This document shows positions 10,028 through 21,112 of a DNA stretch of 64,000 nucleotides, in pieces (within the stretch, counting starts at the first letter, position 1; each line of letters starts with the position of its first letter). The notes below the pieces were generated by a model. The model searched no databases, was not told the origin of the DNA, and saw nothing but the letters and a program-made list of their open reading frames with translations. The translations under genes were made by a program, and so were the position numbers. The stretch is from Apodemus sylvaticus (lineage: Eukaryota; Chordata; Mammalia; Rodentia; Muridae), in the NCBI RefSeq assembly GCF_947179515.1, contig NC_067482.1, forward strand, positions 74,633,311 through 74,697,310, given 5' to 3'.

Positions 10028-10452
10028 TAAACACAAACACAACAAAAGACCAGACCAGCATAAACCCCATACATCACTATTGATCTGGAAGTTGTTAGCA
10101 TGTATGCTTGGTACACGAGCTCGCATACATTTAGAGAAGATGTAGAGCTCACATACCACAGACCCTCACTGCAGGTTCACTCTCAGTGACATGTGGAATT
10201 ACTGCATGCAGTCTCATGTGACGACAGCATACATGTACATTACATGTGTGTATAGATACACTGTTTTCCTGTACATATGTTCTTGTGATGAAGTTTAGTT
10301 CATGTGTTAGGCAGAGAAGGGAAATAATAACTCATAATTGTATCCTGTAATAGTTATGTAAATGTGGTGTGTTTCTGAAACAGCAAAAATCAAACCTGGG
10401 GGTAGAAATTCCTGTGACACAAATAGAACACCATATGTTCTATAGGTACACA

Positions 10453-10493
<41 letters not shown>

Positions 10494-10589
10494 CTTGCTT
10501 GCTTCTTTAAGTCAGGCAAAGGCATCATAAAGTAACTCCCTCCTAAGTAGTTTGCTGCAACACGTCAGGATGATGTCCACATGACCAGT
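10028..10589. repeat. Unassigned sequence with a CA run (10454-10489)
   Basis: Only the CA microsatellite is recognised. Confidence 0.7.
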
Positions 10590-10900
10590 CATATCAGGCA
10601 GCAATCTCCAGATGCAGAGACTTGTATGTGTAGACGTGTCGGGAGATTTATTAGAATGGGCTGACTTTCACAGGAATGGAGATATGAGCTTACCCCTGCA
10701 GTGGACAGAGCTGAGGGAGCAGACAAGTCTGCTGGGGAACCCCCTGCTCAGGGATCAGGTTCTCTGATTGTGTCAAGGCCTTTGCCTAATTGAATGAAGC
10801 CCGCCCACATCACAGAGAACTACCTCCTTTTCTCACAACCTCTCGGTTTCATCATAATCTCACCCAGCCTGTGAAAAGATCCTGAAGAACCATTACCTTG
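10590..10900 (-). mobile_element. MLT1-like MaLR LTR, antisense
   Basis: TTGTGTCAAGGCCTTTGCCT, ATTGAATGAAGCCCGCCCAC and ATCATAATCTCACCCAG follow the reverse order of MLT1-class LTRs. Confidence 0.5.
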
Positions 10901-11639
10901 TCTTCTTGGAACATGGGACTCAGAAGAGGAGGGTTGGGTTGTAGCTGTGGCTTGGTTACAGTGCTGGCTAGGTGGTTTCCTCAGCTCATCCTGGGGCTAG
11001 GCCACTTTCCCTCTAGATGGTCATCTATGCAGGGGTCATCTGGCCTTGCTTCCAAATTCCAGGAACCCAGTTGACTCCCCTGGGACAGAAACCGCATTTG
11101 GAAGAAGGAAGCCTGGAAGGGCCAATTAGGAAAAGGATGCCTGGGTGCTCTGGATGCACACCTCAGCTTACATGCTGCTGGGTGTGAGTTCCTAGGCATC
11201 AGAAGGAAGGGTCAGGGCCCAGCATCCAGCAATCCTTCCCAGATAACTGGCTGTGTCACTCTGGGTGAGGAAGCCACTTTGAGGTCCTGGGGCCTGGTTT
11301 CCTGGTGACATTACCTGTCCCAGTCCTCAGCCTTAGTGTGAAGTAAGCTATGAATAGGAAACTGCTGGCCAGAATCTGCCATGCACTTTGTGGCTAATCA
11401 ATGGTGGCTGTGGGCTTCCCCACATAGAATAATGAAAGTGCGTGGTCACTGGATCCACTGCTAATAGCTAACAGAAATGGGGTGGGGCTCTCTCTCAGCT
11501 TTTCCACAGTTAGCACAGAAAGGCCCAATTAACTACCTGAGGAATGACCTCAGCCTGTACAAAGTGAGGGGAGGGGGGACTTCTGTTTCCTAGAAGGTGG
11601 GGCTTCCTAGGACATGTGCCAGTGTAGGTTATGGAGTCA
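10901..11639. other. Unassigned; MIR-like core at 11235-11330
   Basis: AACTGGCTGTGTCACTCTGG ... GGTTTCCTGGTGACATTACC resembles MIR. The remainder is not recognised. Confidence 0.45.
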
Positions 11640-11745
11640 GGGGACAAGTTGTGGGAGTTGGTTCTTTCAACATATAGGTGCCAGGGATCAAACTCAGGTT
11701 GTCAGTCTACATAGCAGATGCCTTTACCTGCTGCAGAGTCAAGGG
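11640..11745 (-). mobile_element. B4/RSINE1 remnant, antisense
   Basis: CCAGGGATCAAACTCAGGTT then GTCAGTC and TGCCTTTACCTGCTGC match the reverse SINE head. Confidence 0.55.
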
Positions 11746-11929
11746 TGGGGGAAGTGTGGCTAGTGGAGGTGGGGCTGTCATGCTTCCTGACACTCAAGTA
11801 GGCACTGAGGGCATCAGGGCCTGTAGGAACAGAGCTAGACCTCAGGGCTGTTGGAGGCTGTGCCCTGAATATAGACTGAGCATGTCATTACTGGGTCTAT
11901 TTGGAGTTGCTGTGGCATAATGCCTGAGG

Positions 11930-12245
11930 CAGGATGAGTTACAAAGAACAACCTCATTTCTTACTGTTTTAGAGGCTAGGCGATCTGACGTCAAGGATCT
12001 GATGACATCTGGTGAGAGGCGGACGCCTGGTGAAGACCTGAATGTAGCTTCACCCGTGGCAGAGCAGAATGGCAAAAATGCTCATGAGGAAGAGCAAGAG
12101 GGCACAACCTTTCTGCAGCAAATCTCTCCTGCAGGCAGAGCTCATGGCTTTCACATTCTCTCCAAGGTCCTACCTTTTGGCCTCGGGGTCTTGGGATGTT
12201 TCTAACACATGCGCCTTTAGGACATATTTAAGCCACAGCATGACC
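11930..12245 (-). mobile_element. MLT1-like MaLR LTR, antisense
   Basis: CTCATTTCTTACTGTTTTAG, GAGGCTAGGCGATCTGACGT and CATCTGGTGAGAGGC parallel the reverse MLT1 consensus. Confidence 0.45.
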
Positions 12246-12555
12246 TTAAGTCTCTGGGATCCAGGCTGCAGAAGAGGTGGGCAGAGCAGAACCAACCCCG
12301 AGGACAGACTTAATCGGTAGTGACTTTGGAAACAGCAAGCCTCCAGCTAGAACTGACTCGCTTTTGATTTATAGGCGCTTTGAAAGGAGGATGAAGGAGA
12401 GGAGGGGAGGGGTGGGCAGGCAGAGCCCGGAAAGGTGACAGAAGTGAGAAAAAGCATGGCTGAGGTAGAGTCCTTCATGGTAGACAGGCATGGCAGTAGG
12501 GCTGGCAAGGTGTCTAAAGCAGGATCTGGGAGCTTCCATTTTGAACTATCATCAA
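12246..12555. other. Unassigned sequence
   Basis: No feature recognised; purine-rich around 12380-12420. Confidence 0.4.
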
Positions 12556-12685
12556 GAAGAAGAGAGAGCAAACTAGAAGCGGCCTGAGAGGTTTTAGCCT
12601 CAAAGCTTGCTCCTAGTGATGCACTTCCTCCAGCAGAGCTGCATCACGTAAACCTCCCCAAACATCACCACCAACTGGGGCGTGG
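12556..12685 (-). mobile_element. ORR1-like LTR fragment, antisense
   Basis: GTGATGCACTTCCTCCAGCA resembles the diagnostic ACACTTCCTCCAACAAGGCC of antisense ORR1-class LTRs. Confidence 0.4.
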
Positions 12686-12817
12686 AAACCTTTAGAAGGA
12701 AATGAAGACCCAAGAAGCATCAAGAAGTGAATGTTCAGATCCAGGAGTGGATAAGATTGGGCAGATTTTGGGCAGGGGCTATGGCAGAGGGGCCTGAAGC
12801 AGATAGGCCTGACAGTG

Positions 12818-13172
12818 TGTCTTAGTTAGTGTTCTGTTGCTGTGAAGAGACACCATGACCACGGTGACTCTTACAAAGGACAACATTTCATTGGGGGCTG
12901 GCTTACAGTTCAAAGGTTTAGTCCATTATGGCCATAGCGGGAAGCGTGGCGGCATGCAGGTAGGCATGGTACTGGAGAGAGAGCTGAGAGTTCTACATCT
13001 GTATCTGCAGGCAGCAGGAAGAGAGAGTGACTCTAGACTTGTCTTGAGATTCTGAGGCCTCAGAGCGCACTCCCAGTGACACACTTCCTCCAGCAAGGCT
13101 ACATCCACTTCAACTCCTAATAGTGCCGCTCCCTAGCAGCCTCTGCGTACCATCTCCATTCAAACCATTGCA
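12818..13172 (-). mobile_element. ORR1-class MaLR LTR, antisense
   Basis: Begins TGTCTTAGTTAGTGTTCTGT, continues GAGACACCATGACC, GGCTTACAGTTCAAAGGTTT, GGCAGCAGGAAGAGAGAG and ACACTTCCTCCAGCAAGGC, ending CAAACCATTGCA. Near full length; no convincing 5-bp duplication. Confidence 0.75.
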
Positions 13173-13843
13173 CATAAGGAAGAAGAGGTAAGAGTTGTGG
13201 GCCCTTCAGCCTGCCTTGTCCTGACACTCTGGGAAGGATGCCCGATCTTCCTGGGTTAAGGCATCTCCCCACACAGCTTCATCTTAAGAGGCACATGGAA
13301 GTTGCAAAGGTCCAACTTTAATCAAAAGGCTGCAACAGGCTGCGTGAACCTCTCCTTTGAAGAAGGACTTACTTCTGCACTGCAAGCTACTGGAACTTTG
13401 GGGAGAGCCAAGCCGGGGCAAGGGGAAGTCCGCGACACAAAGCTCATCTTACCAGGGGTTTCTCTTTAAATAGTGCTGCCTCTGCCTGTCTGACCTAGGA
13501 AACAATAGCCAGGCAGGGCAGGAAGGTCCAGATTCTACCCAAGAGCACACTCCTTTGGGGATAGTGGATCCTGAAACACTCTTGCTGTTGGAGCAGTGTT
13601 GCTGTGTGACCAGGCATCTCCCAGGCTTCATTGCCCTGTAACTCATGAACCAAATGCATGGGAGTGGCCGGAGGTTGCAGAAAGCATGGATGATGTAATG
13701 GGCCATGCTGGCAGTGGAAGGGGGTTTGGCCTGGGGACAGTGAAGCAGTTTGCTGCTTACAGCAAGCGCTGGCAGTGCTTCTCCTTCCAGTATTTCCTCC
13801 TTGGCCTTTGGGGCCCCACAGAGTTGGATCTGAAAGCCCTCCA
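13173..13843. other. Unassigned sequence with overlapping spurious ORFs
   Basis: Antisense open frames up to 174 codons (to 13973) overlap sense ones and extend into the next LTR. No conserved domain is recognised, so I do not call a gene. Confidence 0.4.
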
Positions 13844-14171
13844 TGGTGGTCTGAATGAAAATGGCCTCCATGGGCCCACAGCGAGTGGTACAATTAGCAG
13901 ATGTGACCTTGCTGAAGTAGGTGTGACCCTGTTGGAGGAAGTGTGTCACTGGCACAGGCCAGGCCCATGTCACTCCCTTCCTGCTGCCTGCACATCCAGA
14001 TGTAGAACTCTCAGCTGTCTCTGCAGAACCTGCAAGCTTCCAGGTTTCCCACCATGATGAGAATGGACTAAGCCTCTGAACTGTAAGCCAGCCTTGGTTA
14101 AATGTTGCCCTTTATAGGAGTCACGGTGGTCATGGTGTCACTTCACAGCAGTAGAAACCCCAGCTAAGACA
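13844..14171 (+). mobile_element. ORR1-class MaLR LTR
   Basis: TGGTGGTCTGAATGAAAATG start, TGTGACCTTGCTGAAGTAGG, GATGTAGAACTCTCAGC, GAATGGACTAAGCCTCTGAA, TTAAATGTTGCCCTTTATAG and terminal AGCTAAGACA. Confidence 0.75.
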
Positions 14172-14499
14172 TTCTCACTCGCTCTCCAAGTTTCCTTTAA
14201 GTCTGGACCTCATGTAGATGTGAGTGCTTCTGGGACCGTGAAAGGCAGCCTGTGTTCTGGTTGAGCTAGGTTTAAACCCCGGTGACCCAGCAGGTGTTCC
14301 TGCAAAGGACAGAAGGCCATTTTGCCAAGCTCTAAGACACTAGGCTCCAGACACGAGGCCTCAGCTCTCCATAATTCTGTGGCCATCAGTAACGTAGGGC
14401 AACGCCCCAAGCCCCTCCACAGAGGAGGTGACCACAGATCACATAGCCTGAAGACAGATCTCCATTTTAGTGAAGTACCTAAAGGCCTGAAGGGCTTAG

Positions 14500-14800
14500 C
14501 CAATTAAGCTCTCTTTCCCAGACACTCCTCCCTGCAAAAGGTATTTAACCTCAGGCCCGCCCTGAGAAAGTGGGGTACGGTTTCACTCATCACAGCTCTT
14601 CACTGACAATAAATACTTAAAAACCATGGACTGCCTCTCCTCATCAGGATCTGCCATGCTGGAGCCAATGGAGCAGGTCTTCCTCTAAAGAGCTGCGCCT
14701 AGTCTCACGCAGGAGGCCTCCCAGTGCTCCCAGCCACGTCTCCGCCAAGCTGCCTAACCAAATAAACCCAGGACTCTTGTCTCCTTGGGACCTGGCCAGA
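14500..14800 (+). mobile_element. Possible ERV LTR with two polyadenylation signals
   Basis: GGTATTTAACCTCAGGCCCG, CAATAAATACTTAAAAACC and CCAAATAAACCCAGGACTC resemble an ERV-K-like LTR layout. Boundaries and family unknown. Confidence 0.35.
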
Positions 14801-15159
14801 GAGCTCTCCTCCCTGCCTGGGCTAGATCTGGCCCTGGGCTAGATCTAGCCGGTGGGACCCAACTCCAGTTTCAGCTTCTTCTGCAGTACCCGGCAGCGTC
14901 TGGGGTGCCAAGACGGAGAACCTGCTCCTGTGAAGCCGGGGCTTCCACTGGTTCCCTGGGAACCTCAGCCTGCGCTTCCCCACCCCCCAGGGAGGGGTTC
15001 TGCAGCTTCTCACAGACCAACACTTGCCCAGCAGGCCGTGTGGGGTGAGTTGTCGCAGTCAAACTTTCCGCGTCCACCTTGCCCAGCGGCCTGAGCCCTG
15101 GCCAGACGTGGATCACCATTTTAACCCACAACTGCTGGGTCCAGAGTTGCATAGGCCGA
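14801..15159. other. Unassigned sequence
   Basis: A GATCTGGCCCTGGGCTAGAT local duplication lies at 14825-14850; nothing else is recognised. Confidence 0.4.
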
Positions 15160-15480
15160 GTTCAATCTCAGGTCTGATACATGATTAGGGATCCAAAAGC
15201 AATTCAGGAGAGAAGGGGCTCATTTGCTTCATATTCCTAGGTTACAGTGCATTATTATAGGGAAGTCAAGGCAGCAAGACTGTGAAACAGCAGATCACAT
15301 CCCTAGTCAAGAATAGAGAATAAATATACATAGGGCTCAGTCACCTTATATATACTCTCATACAACTCGGAATCTCCTGCCTAGGGAATAGTGCCACCCA
15401 CAGTGGGCTGGGTCTTCCTACATCAATTAATATCATTAACATAATCCCCCATAGACATGGCCAGTAAACTCCCCTGAGTA
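15160..15480 (-). mobile_element. MaLR-like LTR, antisense (MT/ORR1 type)
   Basis: GGGAAGTCAAGGCAGCAAGA, AATAGTGCCACCCACAGTGG, GCTGGGTCTTCCTACATCAA and ATAATCCCCCATAGACATG follow the reverse order of a common rodent MaLR LTR. Confidence 0.6.
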
Positions 15481-16107
15481 TGTAGGACAGTGTTCGGGGA
15501 CAGTTCTGTCTTTGGGCAGGTTATGGGGTAGTGGAAGCTGGGAACTGATGCCAGGTATAGATTTCCCAAATACCAACCCCTAAAAAAAAGCCCTCCGGAG
15601 ATGGTCTATTCCCATTTGTGAAGAGTCTGCAATGATACTGAGCTTGCAGATGAGGACCAGCCAAATCACTCTGAACTTAATTCTACAAGCACCTGCCGTG
15701 CTGTCTGTGTAGCTGCAAAGTGGGGGACAATATTCAGGTTCTGCTGGGGAGCTGAAGTTTGCAAAGATGGACAAGCACACATGCAGAAACAGTAGAATGA
15801 CGGGATCTGTGTGAAGTTACAGCAGAACTGGAGAACACCACTTACCTCAGAGTAGATATCCTGGATAATGAATATCCATTTTAGATGATCAGGAAGGGAC
15901 ATGCTAGTGCCAAGGAAACATGAACATGAGCATTGGCCCCAGACTAAGGTGGGATGCATGATGGTCTGAGAGACATGGTAGGTCTGAGAGCCAATTTGGT
16001 CCCTTCTTTTGTCCCACAGTCCAGAGAAAGGGCAGTGTTCTCCTCTTAAGGATTCCCAAGGCAGGTGGTTAGGGCAGACCTGAGCCTGCATGTTGCATCT
16101 GCACAAC
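15481..16107. other. Unassigned sequence
   Basis: A 156-codon antisense open frame (15666-16136) has no recognisable motif. Confidence 0.4.
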
Positions 16108-16250
16108 TGATCTATGGTGTAATTTATTACAACCAACGGGGCTTAGGCAGCAGCATCTATTTCTCAGCGCTCTGGAAGCTAAAGCCTGAGACAAGGGTAC
16201 CAATGTGGGTGGGTACTGGTGAAGGCTCTCTCTTGGGTTTACAGGGAGAG
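16108..16250 (-). mobile_element. MLT1-like LTR fragment, antisense
   Basis: GGTGTAATTTATTACAACCA, CTATTTCTCAGCGCTCTGGA and ACTGGTGAAGGCTCTCTCTT parallel reverse MLT1-class sequence; truncated by the purine tract. Confidence 0.5.
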
Positions 16251-16370
16251 ATGAACAGAGAGAGGGAGAGGGAGAGAGAGAGGGAGAGGGAGAGGGAGAG
16301 GGAGAGGAGGAGAAGAAGAGAAGAAAAATAAAAAAGGAAAGAAGGAGGTAGGAAGAAAGGGAGGGTGTAA
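16246..16370. repeat. GA/GGGAGA purine tract
   Basis: Repeats of GAGAGG and GAGGGA passing into AGAAGA and GAAAG; a 100-nt, almost pure purine strand. Confidence 0.92.
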
Positions 16371-16424
16371 GAAAGAGGGCATGTTGTTTGGTGTCTCTTT
16401 AGAAACATTTTTTTAAACTCTATT

Positions 16425-16600
16425 TGTAACTACGTGTTTGTGTGCATGTCTGTGTCTGTGCATGTGAGTGCAGATGCCCACAGAGACCAGAGGTGGTGCT
16501 AGAGTTACAGAAAGTTGTGAGCAGCCCAGTGTACACATTGGGAATTGAACTCTGATCTTCTGTTTGCTTCCTACCTCCAAATGCCGTCGTCTTGTAGGTT
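16425..16600 (-). mobile_element. B3 SINE, antisense, diverged
   Basis: CCCACAGAGACCAGAGGTGG, GTTGTGAGCAGCCCAGTGTA and GAATTGAACTCTGATCTTCT are reverse B3 landmarks. Confidence 0.6.
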
Positions 16601-16829
16601 AGGACTTCCGGGTGTGAGTCAGGAGACATCTGTTCAGTCTGCATCAGAAGACCCTCCTAACCTGCTTCTCTCTCCACCTCTGAAGCATATGAAATAAGCC
16701 TTCTTTCATATTTGAAAGATGTGATGATTTTGCTGGCTGCAATCAGCCTCTGGGAAACCCAAGACCCCAGCTCTCCCTCCCCTGGCCCTGTCACAGTGAT
16801 CACCAGCATGGATAAGGGGGAATTGTACA

Positions 16830-17060
16830 GTATGAAAGGCCTGTGCTTTGGAGAGGATAAACCGCCCTCTAAATGCACATTATTGTTATTTTTATTACAG
16901 GCATCAGAGCAAAACCGCTGGTTCAAAGGGGCTAATTTAGTTAGATCAGGAATAAGAGCTACTTGAGTTGAAAACTCATTCTCCTTGGTGATATTTTCTT
17001 TGGGTATAAATCAGAGAAGGGCTTTTAAAATATTTTTAGTATAAATGCATTTCAATCACT
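16830..17060. promoter_or_regulatory. Candidate conserved non-coding element
   Basis: Unique AT-rich sequence with TTATTGTTATTTTTATTAC, GGGGCTAATTTAGTTAGATC and TTTGGGTATAAATC, no repeat similarity and no coding frame. The call rests on motif texture only. Confidence 0.3.
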
Positions 17061-17614
17061 TGGTCAGTCCCCTCTTAGCATGGTTACTGAACAGAGAGGC
17101 TCCTGGGAAGAGAGAAACTGGCTGGCTGTGGAGGTCTACAACCCTCCCCTCTCTTCACACCAGATTTTATTTCATTGATCTGAAAAAGGAGGAAGGGAAA
17201 TTGCTGGTTGACGGCAAATCTGGTGTTCTGCGAGTGGCAGAGGGCACTGTGGTAGACCTGACCTCAGTTTAGAGCTGGAAATTATTCTGGTATTATCAGT
17301 TGGGAACTCCATGAAAGTTCCAGCACCCAGCATACCCCGCTCTAGCCTTGTATTAAGGTCAAGTGGCCACAGAAGGCTAAGTACCTTAAGTCATGGTGGA
17401 TAATGGCTGATGATGTTCTCAAATTCATAGCAGACATTGCTAATGAATCAGGCTCAATTTCCCACTAAGCCTTAATCTCTAAAAGAGGAATCCAGGCAGA
17501 TGTCCCTGATGCATTAACCTTTGGGATTGTTGATAGTGGTTGCCATGTTGATTGGATTGTGGTTGTGGGACACCTGAAGTACATTTCTGGGAGCTTTGGT
17601 AAAGACATTTTGGA
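17061..17614. other. Unassigned, unique-looking sequence
   Basis: A 75-codon frame at 17045-17272 is unrecognised. A homeobox-like TTGCTAATGAATCAGG lies at about 17438. Confidence 0.4.
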
Positions 17615-17757
17615 GTCAGCAGAAACATGCCTTTAATCTCAGCACGCAGGAGGCAGAAGCAAGCAAATCTCTGTGAGTTGGAGGCCAGCCTTGTCTACAG
17701 AATGAGTTCCAGGACAGTGAAAGAAACATAATGATACCCTGTCTTAATAAAAGCCAA
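17615..17757 (+). mobile_element. B1 SINE
   Basis: CATGCCTTTAATCTCAGCAC, GGAGGCCAGCCTTGTCTACA and GAGTTCCAGGACAGTGA mark a B1. Confidence 0.85.
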
Positions 17758-18193
17758 AGAGGGTGGAGAGAAAGCTGTTTCCAATGTCCATTGATGACTT
17801 CAACATCTAAGTTGGCTATTGGAGGAGGCAGAACTGTGGATGGTGGGGCCTGGCTGGAAAAAGTAGGGACCTGCCCTACTTTTTTTGTGGTAAATCCTGT
17901 TCTGGCTCCTTCCTGTTATTCCTCAGCGTCCTGATGGCACAAGGCAAGCTGCTCTTTCTTTGCTCTGGTGTTTACTCAGCTGTGATGTCATTTTCACCAC
18001 AGGCCCAAGTGATGAGGCCAACATCTGAGACCTCGGAAACCAAGAGGTGGAACCAAATTGTCCTCCCCTTAGTTGTTGCTCAGGGAAGATTCTTCCTGAT
18101 ACACTCTCCCAGTCTTGACGCATGCTGGAGCTGGCAAGGAAGAGCTGTAAAGTCTCTAAGAACAATCCGCATAGTTAAAAGGCATGGGAAGGA
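17758..18193. other. Unassigned sequence
   Basis: Short overlapping open frames only. Confidence 0.4.
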
Positions 18194-18292
18194 AGGCCAG
18201 GTGCAGAGACAGCTGGGATGCTGAGTTAGAAGGACCCTCATAGAAGGCCAGCCTGGAACTACATAGCGAGACTGTCTCAAACAAACAAAAAT
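18194..18292 (+). mobile_element. B1-like SINE, internally deleted
   Basis: GGCCAGGTGCAGAGACAGCT head joined to GAAGGCCAGCCTGGAACTAC and GACTGTCTCAAACAAAC tail. Confidence 0.65.
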
Positions 18293-18309
18293 GAACCCAC
18301 AAATTATAA

Positions 18310-18720
18310 TTAAAATATACATGTCATAAAATTTTCCATCCAACCATTTCCAGCAGGTGGCCCAGTGTCATCGGGCACAGTCACACAGCTGTGTGACCAT
18401 CACCACCTTCTATCTCTGGAATTCCTAAGGACAGTGTGACAGCAGCTCCCAGCCCCTCCCCGGCACCTGGCAGCCACCGTTTTCTTCTCCAAGTCTGATT
18501 TTGTCTCTTGTGAGGGGAATCTTATAGAAGTTATCCTTTGGTGACTGGCGCATGCATGAGAGAGTAAGGTCCCGAAGCTTTACCAGATCCTCCTTCCTCT
18601 GCAAGGCTAGTGACGTTCCACGGTGGGTGTGGAACACATTTTGGTCCACATTCACCTGTTGGCAGGCACTTGGTTGTTCTGTGACTCTTCGTCCCCTACA
18701 AAGCCCTTCATGTTGTTCGA
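18310..18720 (-). mobile_element. Ancient L1 (L1ME-type) 3' end, antisense
   Basis: CATAAAATTTTCCATCCAAC, GTGTGACCATCACCACCTTC and later ATCCTTTGGTGACTGGCGCA are in the reverse order of the old L1 3' UTR. Confidence 0.65.
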
Positions 18721-18889
18721 GCAGTGTGAGGAGTAAGGACAATGGGCGATGGGGGACAGGGATACCTGTGTCAGGCCTGCTCAGCGCTGCAACTCTGGTG
18801 GCTTCTGTGGCATGAGCCCACTTCCCTGAGAATAATCCAAGTGCGGAGCTCCCCAGTCATAGCCGTGAGAAGCAACAGTTAGTATCTGT

Positions 18890-19196
18890 TTGTCTGTCTA
18901 TCCATCCTTCTATCCATTTGCCAGTCAACCCATCACTCATATGTCTGTCTGTCATCAGTACCATATTTTGTCTACCAATTGATCTACCTATCATGTATGT
19001 ATCATTTATCTATCACCTATTGATTTTCAATTATGTCATCTGTCTATCAATTTACCTACCTATCATCTATGTATCATTTTTTTTCTTTTTTTTTTAATTT
19101 GATATAATTTATTTACATTTCAAATGATTTCCCCTTTTCTAGCCCCCCCACCATCTATGTATCATTTATCTATCACCTATTGATTATCATTTAATC

Positions 19197-19237
<41 letters not shown>

Positions 19238-19260
19238 CCTACCTACTTGCCACCTCTCTA
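18890..19260. repeat. ATCT/CTGT tetranucleotide-rich region
   Basis: Degenerate CTAT/CATC units with a pure ATCT run at 19198-19236. A 30-bp host segment (TATGTATCATTTATCTATCA...) occurs at about 18994 and again at 19157. Confidence 0.88.
19080..19151 (-). mobile_element. 72-bp 5'-truncated L1 3' end with 16-bp target duplication
   Basis: T-rich start, AATTTGATATAATTTATTTA, CATTTCAAATGATTTCCCC and a C run are the reverse of a rodent L1 3' end. It is flanked by perfect CATCTATGTATCATTT at 19064-19079 and 19152-19167. Confidence 0.75.
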
Positions 19261-20319
19261 CCTACTTATCAACTCAAGAATGGTATCCATTACAGGAATA
19301 CACTCATGTAATTACAGAGGTTGTGTAGCCCCGTGATCTGCAAGCTGGAGTGCTGGAAGGGCCCATGGTGTGTATGACATCTTGAGATCAGGGAGTGGCC
19401 GATGTAGACCCCAGTCTGGGTCTGAAGGCTTGAGTGGTGGGAGTGAGTGCCAAGGGCAGGAGATGGTCACATCCTAGACAAACAGGTGGTAGGGATGATC
19501 TTCCCTTCCTTCTCCACCCACTCTATCCAGACCCTGGTTCCTGGGATACCACCTTGGAGTATGTGAGGCTGTAACCAGTCCACCCTTTCACATGTAATTC
19601 TTACTCAGAAACACTACCACAGGGACCTCAGGAACCATGCTGAACCAGCTGCATGAGTTTCACTGTTACATAGTCACAAAGTCACCATCACAATGGTGTT
19701 GTGATGAAGTCACAGATAAGGCTGTTATGTTCTGCTATCATGGAACTGTTAGGAGTTCCCACCAGGAGACACTGCCCTGAACCTGCTCTTCTATTTGTCT
19801 GGCCCTGAAAATGTGCTTCCTTCTAGCTGTGTGTGTGTGTGTGTGTGTCTTAGATATGGAGGGAAGCCAGTTTAGGCCCACAGTCCTCAGCTTCTTCTTT
19901 TGAGGAAGGTGAGAAGCTTCCTCCATGGGTCCTATGTGCCTTTACACAGACTCTGCACCCCGTGGGGAGCGGAATTGACTGGCAGCTTCCATCCATCATG
20001 AGTCACTTTGTGTGGGCGCATGCCACCTCCCTGTTTCCTGTCATTCTGATTGCTGTAGTCAGTTCAGGCAGGAGACCTCTGCTGGCTGGGGAGCCTCTTT
20101 CTTGAGAAAAGCAGCAGAGAGCTGGCCGCAAGGAAATGGAGGCCCTTGGACCACTGTGCCACGTCTGAGTCTTCGAAAAGGATAAAATCATTTGCCATGT
20201 ATACCTGCTGGCCTCAGGGAGGGTGCTCTAGCTGACAACTTGAAGACTTGCTGAGGCTTGGGCCCAAACTGATCTGGTTCCTCTGAATAGAACCGGCTGA
20301 GGCTGAGTCACTGCTGGGG
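19261..20319. other. Unassigned sequence; GT run at 19829-19848
   Basis: No gene or family recognised beyond the short GT microsatellite. Confidence 0.45.
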
Positions 20320-20510
20320 TGTGGGGCCCTACCTTCGTATCCTGTGGCTGCCTTTACAAATGACCACAGTGTTCTGTCACAGGAGAGAAGGCTACAAGTA
20401 CAAGGTCAAAGTGTGGGCAGGCTGACTCCTTCTGCATCTGTGAGGGAGTCTGAAGAGGCCGTTGTCTGACTTCTGCTGCCCTGCTGCTGAGGCCTGTGCT
20501 CCTCAGACTG
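20320..20510 (-). mobile_element. MLT1-like LTR fragment, antisense
   Basis: GTATCCTGTGGCTGCCTTTA, CAAATGACCACAGTG and AGTACAAGGTCAAAGTGTG parallel reverse MLT1-class sequence. Confidence 0.5.
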
Positions 20511-20554
20511 CAGGCACGCTACTCCAGCCTCTCCCTCCTGCTCCACGTGGGCTT

Positions 20555-20700
20555 CCCTCCAACTCTGTCTCTGTCTCTGTCTCTCTCACATGCATCATGC
20601 ATGTAAGCATTTGCTTGTGAAAGCACATATGTGGAGGTTTGAGGACAACCCAAATTTTGGTTCAGGGCTCTCATCTCTTTGCTGTTTGCAACTGCAGGTT
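20555..20700. repeat. Unclassified rodent repeat fragment
   Basis: GCACATATGTGGAGGTTTGA then GGACAACCC resembles a widespread rodent repeat whose family name I cannot give. Confidence 0.35.
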
Positions 20701-20743
20701 CAGGTGACTTCATCCTCATGCCCATCTTGCTTAGGAACACGGG

Positions 20744-21112
20744 GTGGTTTAAATAGGATTGCCCCCCGTATGCTTATGAGCTTATACTATACTATATGTA
20801 GTTGTATATGAGCTTATTCTATATGTAGTTGAATGTTTAGTCATTAGGCTCCAGCACTACTTGAGAAGAACCAGGAGGCATGGCCTTGTTGGAGAAAGTG
20901 TGCCTGGCCCAGTGGCTTGCTGCTGCTTTCAGTGTCCTGTGGATCTGGGTATAGAACTCTCAGGTCCTCCAGCACCACGTGTACCATGCATACTGCTATC
21001 CTTCCCACCCATGATGATAATGGACTAAACCTCCAAAATGTAAGCCACTCCCTTTATACAAGTTGTTGTGGTCATGATGTCTCTTCACAGCGATAGACCT
21101 ATGACTAAGACA
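20744..21112 (+). mobile_element. ORR1-class LTR with internal tandem duplication
   Basis: CATGGCCTTGTTGGAGAAAG, AGAACTCTCAGGTCCTCCAG, GATAATGGACTAAACCTCCA and terminal ATGACTAAGACA identify it. TATGAGCTTAT...ATATGTAGTTG is repeated at 20775-20804 and 20807-20831. Confidence 0.72.

Noticed and set aside
13449..14057. Overlapping 174-codon antisense and 153-codon sense frames
   Set aside because: Both run into an ORR1-class LTR, share no recognised domain and oppose each other.
17045..17272. 75-codon frame as a possible small exon or pseudogene
   Set aside because: No family recognised and no splice or promoter context; kept only as unassigned sequence.
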